The notes beneath the pieces were generated by a model. It was not told the DNA's origin. It made no database searches and was given only the letters and a program-made list of their open reading frames with translations. A stretch of DNA of 64,000 bases, from assembly GCA_017428545.1 (NCBI GenBank), contig JAFRQR010000014.1, forward strand, positions 97,836-161,835, read 5' to 3'. Below are positions 1 to 8,647 of this stretch, piece by piece (positions within the stretch are counted from its first letter, which is position 1; every line of letters starts with the position of its first letter). Position numbers and translations under genes: made by a program. The stretch is from Clostridiales bacterium. Lineage in GTDB: Bacteria; Bacillota; Clostridia; Saccharofermentanales; Saccharofermentanaceae.

Positions 1-700
1 GTACGAAGGTGACGGCGAAGGCGGCAAGCCCCTTCTTTGCGACCTCGGCTGCGGTACCGGACTTGTGACATGTGAACTTTCGGACAGAGGATTCGACACG
101 GTCGGTGTCGATAATTCCCCGGCGATGCTCGACCGCGCAAGGCAACGGGCCGAAAAGAAAAAGAAGAAGATCCTGTGGCTTTTCCAGGACATGACGGAGC
201 TCGATCTTTACGGAACGATGGACGTTTTCGTCTCGCTTTTGGACACGGTCAACCATATTACCGATAAAAAAGGACTTTTCGATCTTCTTCGGTCTTTCTA
301 CTGCTTCTTAAATCCCGGCGGCCTCTTTATCTTTGATGTCGCTACGGAAAAGCACTTTGCCGAAACTCTCGGAGACGGATTCTTCTATTCGATTGAAGAA
401 GACTTTGCATTACTTTGGGAAAACGACTATGATGTGAAGTCTAAGATCAATACTGCATCTCTTACGATGTTCGGTACAGAGGATAAAGAAAATTACACCC
501 GCTGCGATGAGGATATCATCGAGCGCTACTATTCGGATAAGGAGATCCGGGATCTGGCATCTCGCGCCGGACTTGAAGTCGCAGGCGTTTTCGGAGATCT
601 CAAAAAGAGAAAGCCGAATGAAGCGGATGAGAGGATCTTCTACTGCTTAAGAAGACCGAACGATCCGAAGGCAAGAGAAAGACAGCAGATCACGGAGTAA
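1..700 (+). CDS. Class I SAM-dependent methyltransferase (5' truncated by window edge)
   Basis: The reading frame is open from base 2, so the gene begins before the window. The visible part carries the SAM-binding motif I, DLGCGTG, right at the window start (bases ~41-61), followed by an acidic motif II region (VGVDNS) and a motif IV-like stretch (VFVSLLDTVNHI), typical of small Rossmann-fold methyltransferases of the Methyltransf_25/11 type. The substrate cannot be told. The stop (698-700) is 6 bases before hslO, so the two are probably co-transcribed. In other Clostridia similar methyltransferase genes sit near ribosome or heat-shock genes, but that is only context. Confidence 0.8.
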   Translation, partial: YEGDGEGGKPLLCDLGCGTGLVTCELSDRGFDTVGVDNSPAMLDRARQRAEKKKKKILWLFQDMTELDLYGTMDVFVSLLDTVNHITDKKGLFDLLRSFYCFLNPGGLFIFDVATEKHFAETLGDGFFYSIEEDFALLWENDYDVKSKINTASLTMFGTEDKENYTRCDEDIIERYYSDKEIRDLASRAGLEVAGVFGDLKKRKPNEADERIFYCLRRPNDPKARERQQITE

Positions 701-706
701 TAGAGT

Positions 707-1618
707 ATGAATGATTTTTATCTGGCACCGGGTTCTCCGATGGATGACTCGGATTATATCGTAACCGCCACGGCGCTTTCCGGAAAGGTAAGGGCGCTTG
801 CGATCCGTTCCACGAATCTGGTCAAAGAGGCGCTCCGGATCCATAAGACTTCCCCTGTCGCAACGGCAGCTCTCGGAAGATTTCTGACGGGAACGCTTTT
901 TCTTGCGGACACATTGAAGGGGGATGGAGATTCCCTTACGGTCAATATCCGTTCCGACGGACCGCTTCAGGGCATGACGGCGGTCGCGGATTCTCACGGA
1001 AACGTTCGCGGCTATTGCCTGGAACCGGTCGTCGAGACTACATATCACCGCCCCGGAAAACTCAATGTCGGAGCCGCTGTCGGAAACGGAAAACTTACGG
1101 TAGTGAAGGATTTCGGTCTGAAAGAACCTTATGTCGGGCAGGTCGAGCTTGTTTCCGGCGAGATCGCCGAAGATTTCACCTATTATCTGGCCTCTTCCGA
1201 ACAGACTCCGTCGATCGTATCTTTGGGTGTCGGTATCGATGCAACCGGCGTGACATGTGCCGGAGGCTTTATGGTGCAGCTTCTCCCGGGTGCAGATGAA
1301 GAGACGATCTCTTATCTCGAAAACCGTGTAAGCGGAGGATTCCCGGATGTGACGTTCCTTCTTACCGAAGGGATGAATCCCGAAAAGATCCTCGATATGT
1401 TCCTCGGTGATAAGGACATCTGCTTCCTTGCGGGAAGAAAAGTGGCCTATAAATGCAACTGCAGCAGGGACAGGATGGAAAGAAACCTCATGGCGATCGG
1501 CAAAAAAGATCTCACTGAACTTTCGCAGGACCCGAACGGGATCGATCTGGAATGCCATTTCTGTGATCAGAAGTATCACTTTTCACAGGAAGATGTTCTC
1601 GGGATGCTTGATGAATAA
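707..1618 (+). CDS. hslO: Hsp33 redox-regulated chaperonin
   Basis: A 303-residue protein matching Hsp33 in length and layout. The N-terminal substrate-binding domain contains the ARALA-like core and GFMVQLLPGA; the C-terminal redox switch shows the four zinc cysteines as CNCS (about residue 248) and CHFC (about residue 284). Hsp33 is a cytoplasmic holdase that unfolds and becomes active when these cysteines are oxidised, protecting proteins during oxidative stress, which makes sense in an oxygen-sensitive anaerobe. The gene starts 6 bases after the methyltransferase stop. No clear intrinsic terminator follows, but a strong new promoter for the ribosomal operon begins about 100 bases downstream. 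Confidence 0.95.
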   Translation: MNDFYLAPGSPMDDSDYIVTATALSGKVRALAIRSTNLVKEALRIHKTSPVATAALGRFLTGTLFLADTLKGDGDSLTVNIRSDGPLQGMTAVADSHGNVRGYCLEPVVETTYHRPGKLNVGAAVGNGKLTVVKDFGLKEPYVGQVELVSGEIAEDFTYYLASSEQTPSIVSLGVGIDATGVTCAGGFMVQLLPGADEETISYLENRVSGGFPDVTFLLTEGMNPEKILDMFLGDKDICFLAGRKVAYKCNCSRDRMERNLMAIGKKDLTELSQDPNGIDLECHFCDQKYHFSQEDVLGMLDE

Positions 1619-1722
1619 GAAAAAGGAAACTCCGAAATGCCGTCAAAATGCCCGTTTTCGGGAATTGAATTTCGGAAAAGTCCTTTTTCAGGCAAAAAAT
1701 TCACTTTTTTTGAAAATAATGC

Positions 1723-1751
1723 TTGCAAACACTTGATGTGCGCTGTATAAT
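1723..1751 (+). promoter_or_regulatory. Consensus sigma-A promoter of the ribosomal superoperon
   Basis: TTGCAA (1723-1728) and a perfect TATAAT (1746-1751) are separated by 17 bases. Transcription would start near 1758, giving a leader of about 275 nt before rpsJ. The upstream 40 bases are A/T-rich (runs of A and T at 1696-1720), resembling an UP element as expected for a strongly expressed operon. Confidence 0.85.
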
Positions 1752-1757
1752 CTTTCC

Positions 1758-2031
1758 TGCGCGACTTTGTACGCGCAAGCGTTGATGCTTGAGATTGCCG
1801 CAGGATAAAGCGGGCTGTGCTTTAGAGAGCGGGTAACTTAGGCGGAGCAGTCGAAGGCATGGATCTTCGGCGAGGAACCCGGACGTACAGCGTGTGTTTT
1901 GAAGAACACATGCCCAGGCCCAAAGTGCCGCAAGAGGCGGTAACTGGTTTCCTGGGTTTTATGATGGGATCAAAAGAAACGCTGGACAGGGTGAAGAAAA
2001 AACAACAGCAAAGATTTGGAGGAAACAAAAC
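1758..2031 (+). promoter_or_regulatory. Structured 5' leader of the S10 operon
   Basis: About 275 nt between the promoter and rpsJ with no convincing gene. Visible hairpins: GCGCG/CGCGC (1759-1763 with 1772-1776); AAGC/GCTT (1777-1790); TGTGTT/AACACA (1893-1898 with 1905-1910); and a two-tier stem CCCAGG/CCTGGG (1913-1918 with 1951-1956) enclosing CCGC AAGA GGCGG (1928-1940). The region ends in the strong AGGAGG-type site (near 2016-2022) of rpsJ. Long leaders of r-protein operons often bind one of the encoded proteins (L4 in the E. coli S10 operon); here that role is inferred from position and structure only. Confidence 0.6.
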
Positions 2032-2343
2032 ATGGCAACCAACCAAAAGATCAGAATTAAGCTCAAGGCTTATGATCACGAGCTCCTTGACCAGAGCGCA
2101 GCAAGAATCGTTGAGACGGTCACCAGAACAGGCGCAAGCTTCTCCGGCCCGATCCCGCTCCCGACAGAGAAAGAGATCACTACGATCCTGCGTTCTCCTC
2201 ATAAGTATAAGGATTCCCGTGAGCAGTTTGAGCTCCGCACACATAAGCGTCTCATCGACATCTTCGCACCGAACCAGAAGACGATCGACGCACTGACAAA
2301 GCTTGACATGCCTGCAGGCGTGAGCATTGAGCTCAAGGCCTAA
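2032..2343 (+). CDS. rpsJ: 30S ribosomal protein S10
   Basis: 103 residues beginning [16 protein letters not shown] and containing the family signature around [16 protein letters not shown], with the usual C-terminal strand ending in GVSIELKA. S10 is part of the 30S head and in bacteria also binds NusB for antitermination. It is the first gene of the superoperon, preceded by TTTGGAGGAAAC. A 109-base gap with two hairpins separates it from rplC. Confidence 0.98.
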   Translation: MATNQKIRIKLKAYDHELLDQSAARIVETVTRTGASFSGPIPLPTEKEITTILRSPHKYKDSREQFELRTHKRLIDIFAPNQKTIDALTKLDMPAGVSIELKA

Positions 2344-2452
2344 TGGCTTTTTCCGCGTTCTGCCGGCAGTCCAAGCGGCAGGATATGCGGAGGTCATGTT
2401 CGCGGACTAAAACAAAACGCGAACCAATAACCTAAATAGGAGGAAGAAAGAA
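2344..2452 (+). promoter_or_regulatory. Hairpin-rich rpsJ-rplC intercistronic region
   Basis: Two perfect stems lie between rpsJ and rplC: CTGCCG/CGGCAG (2360-2365 with 2376-2381) and GTTCGCG/CGCGAAC (2398-2404 with 2418-2424). Neither is followed by a T-run, so they are unlikely terminators. They may protect mRNA ends, tune translation of rplC (AGGAGG at about 2440), or be a protein-binding site; the sequence alone does not decide. Confidence 0.45.
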
Positions 2453-3082
2453 ATGACAAAGTTCGTACTTGGCAAAAAAGCCGGCATGACACAGCTCTTC
2501 GACGAGAGCGGTCTGGCAGTACCGGCAACCGTTATTGAATGCAACCCTATGTTTGTTATTCAGAATAAGACGGTAGAAAAAGACGGCTACAAGGCTGTGA
2601 AGGTCGCAACAGGCGACATTCGCGAGAAGCTTGTAAACAAGCCGGACAAGGGACAGTTCGCAAAGGCTGAGGTCAGCGTAAAGCGTACTATCCGTGAGTT
2701 TAAGACAGAGGAAGATTACAGCCTCGGTCAGGAGATCAAAGTCTCCGACATGCTCGCAGTTGGCGATCATGTAGATGTAAGTGGTGTTTCTAAGGGTAAA
2801 GGTTACCAGGGCAACATCAAGCGTCACGGTCAGAAGGGCGGTCCGGACGGACACGGTTCCATGTACCACAGACGTGTAGGTTCTCTGGGTGCGAACTCCA
2901 CACCGGCTCGTGTTCTCCCGGGTAAGAAGATGCCTGGTCACATGGGCGCAGTTAACTGCACAGTACAGAATCTGACGGTCGTCAGTGTTGACGGCGAGAG
3001 AGGAATCCTCGTTCTTAAGGGCGCGGTTCCGGGTCCTAAGGGCGGCATCGTAACAATCACGTCGTCTGTAAAGGCTAAGTAA
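2453..3082 (+). CDS. rplC: 50S ribosomal protein L3
   Basis: 209 residues, normal bacterial L3 length. The start MTKFVLGKKAGMTQLF and the glutamine-containing tip loop (GHGSMYHRRVGSLGA region, about residues 137-151) are characteristic. L3 is an early 23S rRNA-binding assembly protein whose loop reaches towards the peptidyl-transferase centre. A strong AGGAGGAAG site precedes the ATG. The gene sits 25 bases upstream of rplD in the standard order. Confidence 0.98.
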   Translation: MTKFVLGKKAGMTQLFDESGLAVPATVIECNPMFVIQNKTVEKDGYKAVKVATGDIREKLVNKPDKGQFAKAEVSVKRTIREFKTEEDYSLGQEIKVSDMLAVGDHVDVSGVSKGKGYQGNIKRHGQKGGPDGHGSMYHRRVGSLGANSTPARVLPGKKMPGHMGAVNCTVQNLTVVSVDGERGILVLKGAVPGPKGGIVTITSSVKAK

Positions 3083-3107
3083 TTCGACGACAAGGAGGAA
3101 CTAAGAA

Positions 3108-3731
3108 ATGGCTAAAATTGATATTTTGAATCTTAGTGGAGCCGTTGTCGGATCGATGGATCTTTCTGACGCGATCTTCGGTATCGAGCCGAACGCTGCA
3201 GCAATGCGTACAGTAGTACTCAACATTCTGGCAAATCGTCGTCAGGGCACACATTCCACAAAAACAAGAAGCGAAGTTCGCGGTGGCGGTAAGCGTCCTT
3301 ATCGTCAGAAGGGTACAGGTCGTGCACGTCACGGTTCTACACGTTCTGCACAGTATGTCGGCGGCGGCATCATCTTTGGGCCTAAGCCGAGATCTTACAG
3401 CTACACTGTTCCGAAGAAGATCAGACGTCTGGCTATGAAGTCTGCATTCTCTTCCAAGATGGCTGACAGCAAGATCGTTGTTGTAGATGCACTCGACTTC
3501 GATACCATGAAGACAAAGAACATGGTTGATTTCATGAAGGCGATCAAGGTTTCCGATTCTGCTCTCGTCGTTCTCGGCGGTAAGAACGAGAACGTTGAGA
3601 AGGCTTCTAGAAACATTCCGACAGTCAAGACAGCTTTCGTTAATACGATCAACGTATTCGATATCCTTAAGTATGATTCCTTTATCATGACTAAGGAAGC
3701 TGCTGAGAAGATTATGGAGGTGTATGTATGA
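3108..3731 (+). CDS. rplD: 50S ribosomal protein L4
   Basis: 207 residues with the typical extended tentacle rich in Arg/Gly (GTHSTKTRSEVRGGGKRPYRQKGTGRARHGS, about residues 45-75) that reaches the exit tunnel, and the globular domain with GGIIFGPKPRSYSY. In E. coli L4 represses its own operon; whether this applies here is unknown, but the structured leader upstream of rpsJ makes it a candidate. Its stop overlaps the rplW start (ATGA, 3728-3731), indicating translational coupling. Confidence 0.98.
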   Translation: MAKIDILNLSGAVVGSMDLSDAIFGIEPNAAAMRTVVLNILANRRQGTHSTKTRSEVRGGGKRPYRQKGTGRARHGSTRSAQYVGGGIIFGPKPRSYSYTVPKKIRRLAMKSAFSSKMADSKIVVVDALDFDTMKTKNMVDFMKAIKVSDSALVVLGGKNENVEKASRNIPTVKTAFVNTINVFDILKYDSFIMTKEAAEKIMEVYV

Positions 3732-4084
3732 GCAAGGCACCACAAGACATCATCATTAAGCCGATCATCACAGAGAAAAGCTCTTTTGATGCAGCAGAAG
3801 GCAAGTATACTTTCCAGGTAGCTAAGACAGCTACAAAGACAGACGTTAGAAAGGCTGTTGAGCAGCTCTTCGAGGTCAAGGTAGTTGCCGTTAACACAGT
3901 AAACTACGATGGAAAGAAGAAGAGACAGCGCTATGTTGAGGGTACTACACCGGCTTACAAGAAGGCTGTAGTTACTATCGATACAGAGGGCAAGGACGTG
4001 TCTTATCTCGGTAAGGGCGGCAAGGCTGCTAAGTCCGATAAGAAGTATAAGACAGCTATTGAAGAATTTGGAATCGGCCAGTAA
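3728..4084 (+). CDS. rplW: 50S ribosomal protein L23
   Basis: 118 residues; begins MSKAPQDIIIKPIITEKSS, the usual L23 N-terminus, and keeps the VNTVNYDGKKKRQ loop. L23 lies at the tunnel exit and docks trigger factor and SRP. It is slightly longer than the ~95-100 residues typical of many bacteria owing to a lysine-rich C-terminal tail (GGKAAKSDKKYK). The start codon overlaps the rplD stop. Confidence 0.97.
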   Translation: MSKAPQDIIIKPIITEKSSFDAAEGKYTFQVAKTATKTDVRKAVEQLFEVKVVAVNTVNYDGKKKRQRYVEGTTPAYKKAVVTIDTEGKDVSYLGKGGKAAKSDKKYKTAIEEFGIGQ

Positions 4085-4114
4085 TGGGCCTGATGGAAAA
4101 GGAGTGAAGAGAGA

Positions 4115-4942
4115 ATGGCAGTAAAGACTTTTAATCCAACTTCTCCTGCGAGACGTAACATGACTGTCTCGGACTTTTCTTCTCTGACGAAGAAAGAGCC
4201 TGAGAAGAGTCTGCTCGTAGCACGCAGCAAGTCAGGCGGACGCAACTCTTACGGACGTATCACAGTTCGTCACATCGGTGGCGGCAACCGTCGTAAGATC
4301 CGTGTCATTGACTGGAAGAGAACAAAGGATGGTATCCCGGCAACAGTAGTTGCAATTGAGTATGATCCGAACCGTACCGCTTTTATCGCACTGATCCAGT
4401 ATGCAGACGGCGTTAAGTCCTACATCCTGGCTCCGCAGGGCCTCAAGGTCGGCGATAAGGTAGTATCCGGTACAGATGTTGATATCGTTGCAGGTAATGC
4501 ACTTCCGATCAACAACATTCCGGTAGGTACAATGATCCACAACATCGAGCTCAAGCCCGGCAAGGGTGCTCAGATGGTTCGTACGGCAGGTGCCGGCGCA
4601 CAGCTGATGGCAAAAGAGGGCGATTTCGCTCAGGTCCGTCTCCCGTCCGGTGAGGTCCGTATGGTCTCCATCAAGTGCAGAGCTACGATCGGTGTTATCG
4701 GAAACAACGAGCACGAGAACGTATCCATCGGTAAGGCAGGACGTCATCGTCACATGGGCGTAAGACCTGCAGTCCGCGGTGTCGTTATGAACCCGTGCGA
4801 TCACCCGCATGGTGGTGGTGAGGGTAAATCCCCGATCGGTCTTCCGGGTCCTGTTACACCTTGGGGTGTTCCGACTCTCGGTAAGAAGACAAGAAACAAG
4901 AAGAAGCAGTCTAACAAGTACATTGTTAAGGGTAGAAAGTAA
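4115..4942 (+). CDS. rplB: 50S ribosomal protein L2
   Basis: 275 residues, normal length. Diagnostic segments: [19 protein letters not shown] near residue 46 and the near-invariant [16 protein letters not shown] close to the C-terminus (about residues 222-237), whose histidine lies near the peptidyl-transferase centre. It is essential for subunit association. An AGGAG site at ~4100 precedes the ATG. Confidence 0.98.
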   Translation: MAVKTFNPTSPARRNMTVSDFSSLTKKEPEKSLLVARSKSGGRNSYGRITVRHIGGGNRRKIRVIDWKRTKDGIPATVVAIEYDPNRTAFIALIQYADGVKSYILAPQGLKVGDKVVSGTDVDIVAGNALPINNIPVGTMIHNIELKPGKGAQMVRTAGAGAQLMAKEGDFAQVRLPSGEVRMVSIKCRATIGVIGNNEHENVSIGKAGRHRHMGVRPAVRGVVMNPCDHPHGGGEGKSPIGLPGPVTPWGVPTLGKKTRNKKKQSNKYIVKGRK

Positions 4943-4960
4943 GCGAAGGGAGGAACCAAA

Positions 4961-5239
4961 ATGAGTAGATCAACCAAAAAGGGTTATTTTGTACAAGATG
5001 CCCTGATGAAGAAAATCAATGCGATGAACGCGGCGAATGAGAAAAAGGTTGTACAGACTTGGTCTCGCGCTTCGACGATCTATCCTGAGATGGTCGGACA
5101 TACGATCGCTGTTTATGACGGCAGAAGACATGTTCCGGTTTATGTCGTTGAAGAAATGATCGGTCATAAGCTGGGTGAGTTCGCTCCGACGAGAACATTC
5201 AGAGGCCATGCCGGTGAGAAATCATCCGGTGGTAAATAA
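4961..5239 (+). CDS. rpsS: 30S ribosomal protein S19
   Basis: 92 residues with the canonical [12 protein letters not shown] start and the C-terminal [18 protein letters not shown] signature. S19 forms the 30S head with S13. Preceded by GGGAGG, 19 bases after rplB, in the conserved order. Confidence 0.98.
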   Translation: MSRSTKKGYFVQDALMKKINAMNAANEKKVVQTWSRASTIYPEMVGHTIAVYDGRRHVPVYVVEEMIGHKLGEFAPTRTFRGHAGEKSSGGK

Positions 5240-5268
5240 TCGGTAAGCTTTGAAGGGAGGAAAAAATA

Positions 5269-5745
5269 GTGGAAAAAGTTAAGTTGACTAAAGACTATAT
5301 CGAATCGAATCGCGATGAAATCCTCGAAGCTTACGGTAAGCAGCAGAAGAAGAACGCGAAGAAGCCGGTTCTTACTAAGAAGCAGAAGAAGCTCCTTGGT
5401 ATCGGCAAAGATCAGGGTAAGGCAGTTGCCAAGTACGTTCGTATCACACCCCGTAAGGTTAAGGTCGTTGCTGACCTGATCAAGGGTAAGGATCTGGACG
5501 AGGCTTACGCCATCCTGGATTACACACCGAAGGCTGCATCTCCGGTACTGAAGAAGGCTGTTAAGTCCGCTGAGGCTAACGCTGTTAACAACAACGGTCT
5601 TTCCAGATCCAGCCTTTATGTTGCTGATGCATATGCCGGTGCCGGCCCGATCCTGAAGCGTTTCATTCCGAGAGCAAGAGGATCTGCATCTAGAATCAAC
5701 AAGAGAACAAGTCACGTAACAGTTGTTCTCAAAGAAAGAGTATAA
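5269..5745 (+). CDS. rplV: 50S ribosomal protein L22 with an N-terminal extension
   Basis: 158 residues starting at GTG (5269-5271), 8-10 bases after GGGAGG. The conserved L22 body begins about residue 51 (AVAKYVRITPRKVKVVADLI) and ends with the RASRINKRTSHVTVVL region that lines the exit tunnel. Typical L22 is ~110 residues, so about 45 extra residues precede the fold, rich in Lys and coiled-coil-like (YIESNRDEILEAYGKQQKKN). No internal ATG with a good ribosome binding site would give the short form, so the extension looks genuine. Confidence 0.95.
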   Translation: MEKVKLTKDYIESNRDEILEAYGKQQKKNAKKPVLTKKQKKLLGIGKDQGKAVAKYVRITPRKVKVVADLIKGKDLDEAYAILDYTPKAASPVLKKAVKSAEANAVNNNGLSRSSLYVADAYAGAGPILKRFIPRARGSASRINKRTSHVTVVLKERV

Positions 5746-5758
5746 GGAGGAATAAAGA

Positions 5759-6430
5759 ATGGGCCAGAAGGTTAATCCCCATGGATTGCGCGTCGGTGTC
5801 ATCAAAGAGTGGGACACACGTTGGTATGCCGACAAGAAGACATTCAGCGATTTCCTCGTTGAGGACAAGCAAATCCGTGATTTTGTAAAGAAAGAGTGCT
5901 TCGCTGCAGGCGTTTCCAGCATCGAGATCGAGCGTAAGGGCGCTGACAAGACAAGCATCATCATCAATACAGCTAAGCCGGGTATCATCATTGGTCGCCA
6001 GGGCGCAGGTATTGAGGAATTCAAGAAGAAGCTTCAGAAGAAGTTCAAGAAGAATTTCTTCGTAGACGTTCGTGAGATCAAGAACGTTGATGCAAACGCT
6101 CAGCTCGTTGCTGAGAGCATCGCTTCCCAGCTGGAAAGACGTGTTTCTTTCCGTCGTGCCATGAAGATGGCTATGTCCCGTACAATGAAGTCCGGTGCAA
6201 AGGGTATCAAGACATCCTGCTCCGGTCGTCTGGGCGGCGCTGAAATCGCTCGTTCCGAGACATATCACGAAGGTACTATCCCGCTGCAGACACTGCGTGC
6301 TGACATCGACTATGGTTTTGCTGAGGCAAACACACAGTACGGCCGCATCGGTGTTAAGGTATGGATCTACCGCGGTGAGGTCCTGACAGCTAAGAAGACT
6401 GTCAAAGTTGCGGAAGGAGGCGAAGCGTAA
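5759..6430 (+). CDS. rpsC: 30S ribosomal protein S3
   Basis: 223 residues starting [13 protein letters not shown], with the KH domain motif ([14 protein letters not shown], about residue 78) and the C-terminal S3 domain ([14 protein letters not shown]). S3 sits at the mRNA entry site. The TAA stop shares its last A with the ATG of rplP (6430), so the two are translationally coupled. Confidence 0.98.
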   Translation: MGQKVNPHGLRVGVIKEWDTRWYADKKTFSDFLVEDKQIRDFVKKECFAAGVSSIEIERKGADKTSIIINTAKPGIIIGRQGAGIEEFKKKLQKKFKKNFFVDVREIKNVDANAQLVAESIASQLERRVSFRRAMKMAMSRTMKSGAKGIKTSCSGRLGGAEIARSETYHEGTIPLQTLRADIDYGFAEANTQYGRIGVKVWIYRGEVLTAKKTVKVAEGGEA

Positions 6431-6861
6431 TGTTACTTCCTAAGAGAGTTAAGCACAGAAAGCAGCAGCGCGGCCGTCTGACCGGTAAGGCTTCCAGAGG
6501 TAACTTCGTTGCTTACGGTGATTATGGTATGTACGCAACCGAGCCGTGCTGGATCACAAGCAATCAGATCGAGGCAGCCCGTATCGCGATCAACCGTTAC
6601 GTAAAAAGAGGCGGTAAGGTCTGGATCAAGATCTTCCCGGACAAGCCGGTAACAAAGAAGCCTGCCGAGACTCGAATGGGTTCCGGTAAAGGTTCTCCGG
6701 AGTACTGGGTAGCAGTAGTTAAGCCGGGTCGAGTTCTTTTCGAGATCGCAGGCGTATCTGAAGAAGTAGCCCGTGAGGCTATGCGTCTTGCAGGACACAA
6801 GCTCCCGTGCAAGACAAAGTTCATCAAGAAGGAAGAGGAGGTATCTGAAAATGACGGCTAA
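6430..6861 (+). CDS. rplP: 50S ribosomal protein L16
   Basis: 143 residues beginning [17 protein letters not shown] and carrying the [17 protein letters not shown] signature (about residues 75-91). L16 binds near the A site and is a late assembly protein. It overlaps rpsC by one base upstream and the L29 gene by 11 bases downstream. Confidence 0.98.
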   Translation: MLLPKRVKHRKQQRGRLTGKASRGNFVAYGDYGMYATEPCWITSNQIEAARIAINRYVKRGGKVWIKIFPDKPVTKKPAETRMGSGKGSPEYWVAVVKPGRVLFEIAGVSEEVAREAMRLAGHKLPCKTKFIKKEEEVSENDG

Positions 6862-7048
6862 AGAATTGCGTTCGAAGTCCACTGGAGAACTTCAGCAGGA
6901 ACTGGTTGCATTGAAGGATGAACTCTTCAAGCTTCGTTTCCAGCATGCTACAAACCAACTCGAGAATCCGCAGCGCCTCGGTGCTGTAAAGCGTGACATC
7001 GCTCGCGTCAACACGATTCTCCGTGAACAAGAGCTTAAGGCTAATTAA
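6851..7048 (+). CDS. rpmC: 50S ribosomal protein L29
   Basis: 65 residues ([18 protein letters not shown]...), all-helical L29 with the [15 protein letters not shown] signature. I place the start at ATG 6851, because the segment before it in the same frame is only the out-of-frame 3' part of rplP and this ATG is preceded by AGAGGAGG (near 6835-6842). The 11-base overlap with rplP suggests translational coupling. L29 lies at the tunnel exit next to L23. Confidence 0.96.
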   Translation: MTAKELRSKSTGELQQELVALKDELFKLRFQHATNQLENPQRLGAVKRDIARVNTILREQELKAN

Positions 7049-7064
7049 GAAGGGGGATAAGTGA

Positions 7065-7322
7065 ATGAGCGATCGTAACCTCAGAAAAACTCGTGTCGGT
7101 ATCGTTTCCAGCGATAAGATGGACAAGACAATCGTTGTTTCCGTAGTTGAGCACGTAAAGCACCCGCTTTATGGCAAGATTATGAAGAGAACATACAAGC
7201 TGAAGGCGCATGACGAAGAGAACAAGTGCGGCATCGGCGACAAGGTTAAGGTAATGGAGACCCGCCCGCTTTCTAAGGACAAGCGTTGGAGACTGGTCGA
7301 GATTATTGAGAAGGCGAAGTAA
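7065..7322 (+). CDS. rpsQ: 30S ribosomal protein S17
   Basis: 85 residues with the OB-fold signature [27 protein letters not shown] near the N-terminus and the [15 protein letters not shown] end. S17 is a primary 16S rRNA binder. Preceded by AAGGGGG. A hairpin and a strong ribosome binding site follow in the 34-base gap to rplN. Confidence 0.97.
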   Translation: MSDRNLRKTRVGIVSSDKMDKTIVVSVVEHVKHPLYGKIMKRTYKLKAHDEENKCGIGDKVKVMETRPLSKDKRWRLVEIIEKAK

Positions 7323-7348
7323 TACGTAAGGGAATTACGTAAAGGAGG
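7323..7348 (+). promoter_or_regulatory. Hairpin abutting the rplN ribosome binding site
   Basis: TACGTAA (7323-7329) and TTACGTA (7335-7341) form a perfect 7-bp stem with a GGGAA loop. The right arm ends directly at AAAGGAGG, so folding would sit against the Shine-Dalgarno sequence of rplN. It may tune rplN translation or mark an mRNA processing point. Confidence 0.4.
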
Positions 7349-7356
7349 AAATCAAC

Positions 7357-7725
7357 ATGATTCAAGTAGAATCCAGATTAAGATCTGCGGATAATACTGG
7401 CGCAAAAGAACTTGCCTGCATCAAAGTGCTCGGCGGTTCCTGGCGTAAGTATGCGAATATCGGTGATGTAATCGTCTGCTCTGTTAAGACTGCTACTCCT
7501 GGTGGTGTGGTTAAGAAGGGCGATGTAGTCCGTGCAGTTGTTGTCCGCACAAAGAAGGGCGTAAGAAGAGCTGACGGTTCCTACATCAAGTTCGATGAGA
7601 ATGCTGCCGTTATCATTAAAGAAGACAAGAACCCGCGTGGAACCCGTATCTTTGGGCCTATCGCAAGAGAGCTCCGTGACAAGGATTACATGAAGATCCT
7701 TTCTCTGGCTCCAGAAGTTCTGTAA
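7357..7725 (+). CDS. rplN: 50S ribosomal protein L14
   Basis: 122 residues, the invariant L14 length. Starts [27 protein letters not shown] and carries the PFAM signature around [18 protein letters not shown]14 forms bridges to the 30S subunit and is the docking site of RsfS. Twelve bases separate it from rplX. Confidence 0.98.
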   Translation: MIQVESRLRSADNTGAKELACIKVLGGSWRKYANIGDVIVCSVKTATPGGVVKKGDVVRAVVVRTKKGVRRADGSYIKFDENAAVIIKEDKNPRGTRIFGPIARELRDKDYMKILSLAPEVL

Positions 7726-7737
7726 GGAGGATGACAA

Positions 7738-8085
7738 ATGGCTAGCAAGATTCACGTTAAAAAGGACGATAAAGTCGTTGTTATCTCCGGTAAGGACGCC
7801 GGTTCTCAGGGCCAGGTCATTAAGACTGAGCCGAAGAGCGGCAGAGTTATCGTTTCCGGAGTCAACATGGTCAAGAAGCACCAGAAGGGTGTAAGCCAGA
7901 CAAAGCCGTCCGGCATCATCGAGAAGGAAGGATCCATCGATGCTTCCAACGTAATGCTGGTTTGCCCGAAGTGCGGCAAGGCTACCCGTGTCGGCAAGAG
8001 AGTTGCTGAAGACGGTGCTAAGTATCGTGTCTGCAAGAAGTGCGGCGCTGATATCGACCAGATCAAGAAGGCAAAGGAGGAGTAA
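7738..8085 (+). CDS. rplX: 50S ribosomal protein L24, zinc-ribbon form
   Basis: 115 residues. The KOW motif lies near the N-terminus (DDKVVVISGKDAGSQGQV) and the C-terminal half has paired CPKC (about residue 80) and CKKC (about residue 102) cysteines, the zinc-binding variant. L24 starts 50S assembly together with L3. Only 4 bases separate it from rplE. Confidence 0.97.
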   Translation: MASKIHVKKDDKVVVISGKDAGSQGQVIKTEPKSGRVIVSGVNMVKKHQKGVSQTKPSGIIEKEGSIDASNVMLVCPKCGKATRVGKRVAEDGAKYRVCKKCGADIDQIKKAKEE

Positions 8086-8089
8086 TTAA

Positions 8090-8629
8090 ATGTCTAGACT
8101 TAAGGACAAGTATGTAAATGAAGTTGCGCCTGCTTTGCAGGAAGAATTCAAGTATAAGTCTTGCATGCAGATCCCGAAGCTTGAGAAGATCGTTCTCAAC
8201 ATGGGTGTCGGTGAAGTTAAGGATAACCCGAAGGCTCTCGAGAATGCTATGCGTGATATGGGTATCATCTGCGGTCAGAAGCCGATCGCAACAGTTGCTT
8301 CCAAGTCTGTAGCTGCTTTTAAGCTCAGAGAAGGCATGAAGATCGGTTGTAAGGTAACACTCCGTGGCGAGAATATGTACAACTTCCTCGATAAGTTGAT
8401 CAGCATCTCCCTGCCGCGTGTACGTGACTTCCGTGGTGTAAACCCGAACTCTTTCGATGGTCACGGTAACTATGCTATGGGCATCAAGGAACAGCTCATG
8501 TTCCCTGAAATCGACTTCGATAAGATCGATAAGGTCCGCGGTATGGATATCATCATCGTAACAACGGCGAAGACAGACGAGGAAGCAAGATCTCTTCTCT
8601 CCCTCATCGGTATGCCGTTCAGAAAGTAA
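8090..8629 (+). CDS. rplE: 50S ribosomal protein L5
   Basis: 179 residues ([16 protein letters not shown]...), with the signature [13 protein letters not shown] and the C-terminal [21 protein letters not shown]5 binds 5S rRNA with L18 and contacts the P-site tRNA. Follows an AAAGGAGGAG site within the end of rplX. Confidence 0.98.
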   Translation: MSRLKDKYVNEVAPALQEEFKYKSCMQIPKLEKIVLNMGVGEVKDNPKALENAMRDMGIICGQKPIATVASKSVAAFKLREGMKIGCKVTLRGENMYNFLDKLISISLPRVRDFRGVNPNSFDGHGNYAMGIKEQLMFPEIDFDKIDKVRGMDIIIVTTAKTDEEARSLLSLIGMPFRK

Positions 8630-8647
8630 TAGGAGGATATAAGTAAT

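Noticed and set aside
647..1579. 310-codon antisense frame opposite hslO
   Set aside because: Shadow of hslO codon use; no family features or ribosome binding site.
1859..2296. Open frame overlapping the S10 leader and rpsJ
   Set aside because: Out of frame with rpsJ, no ribosome binding site, and it runs through the structured leader.
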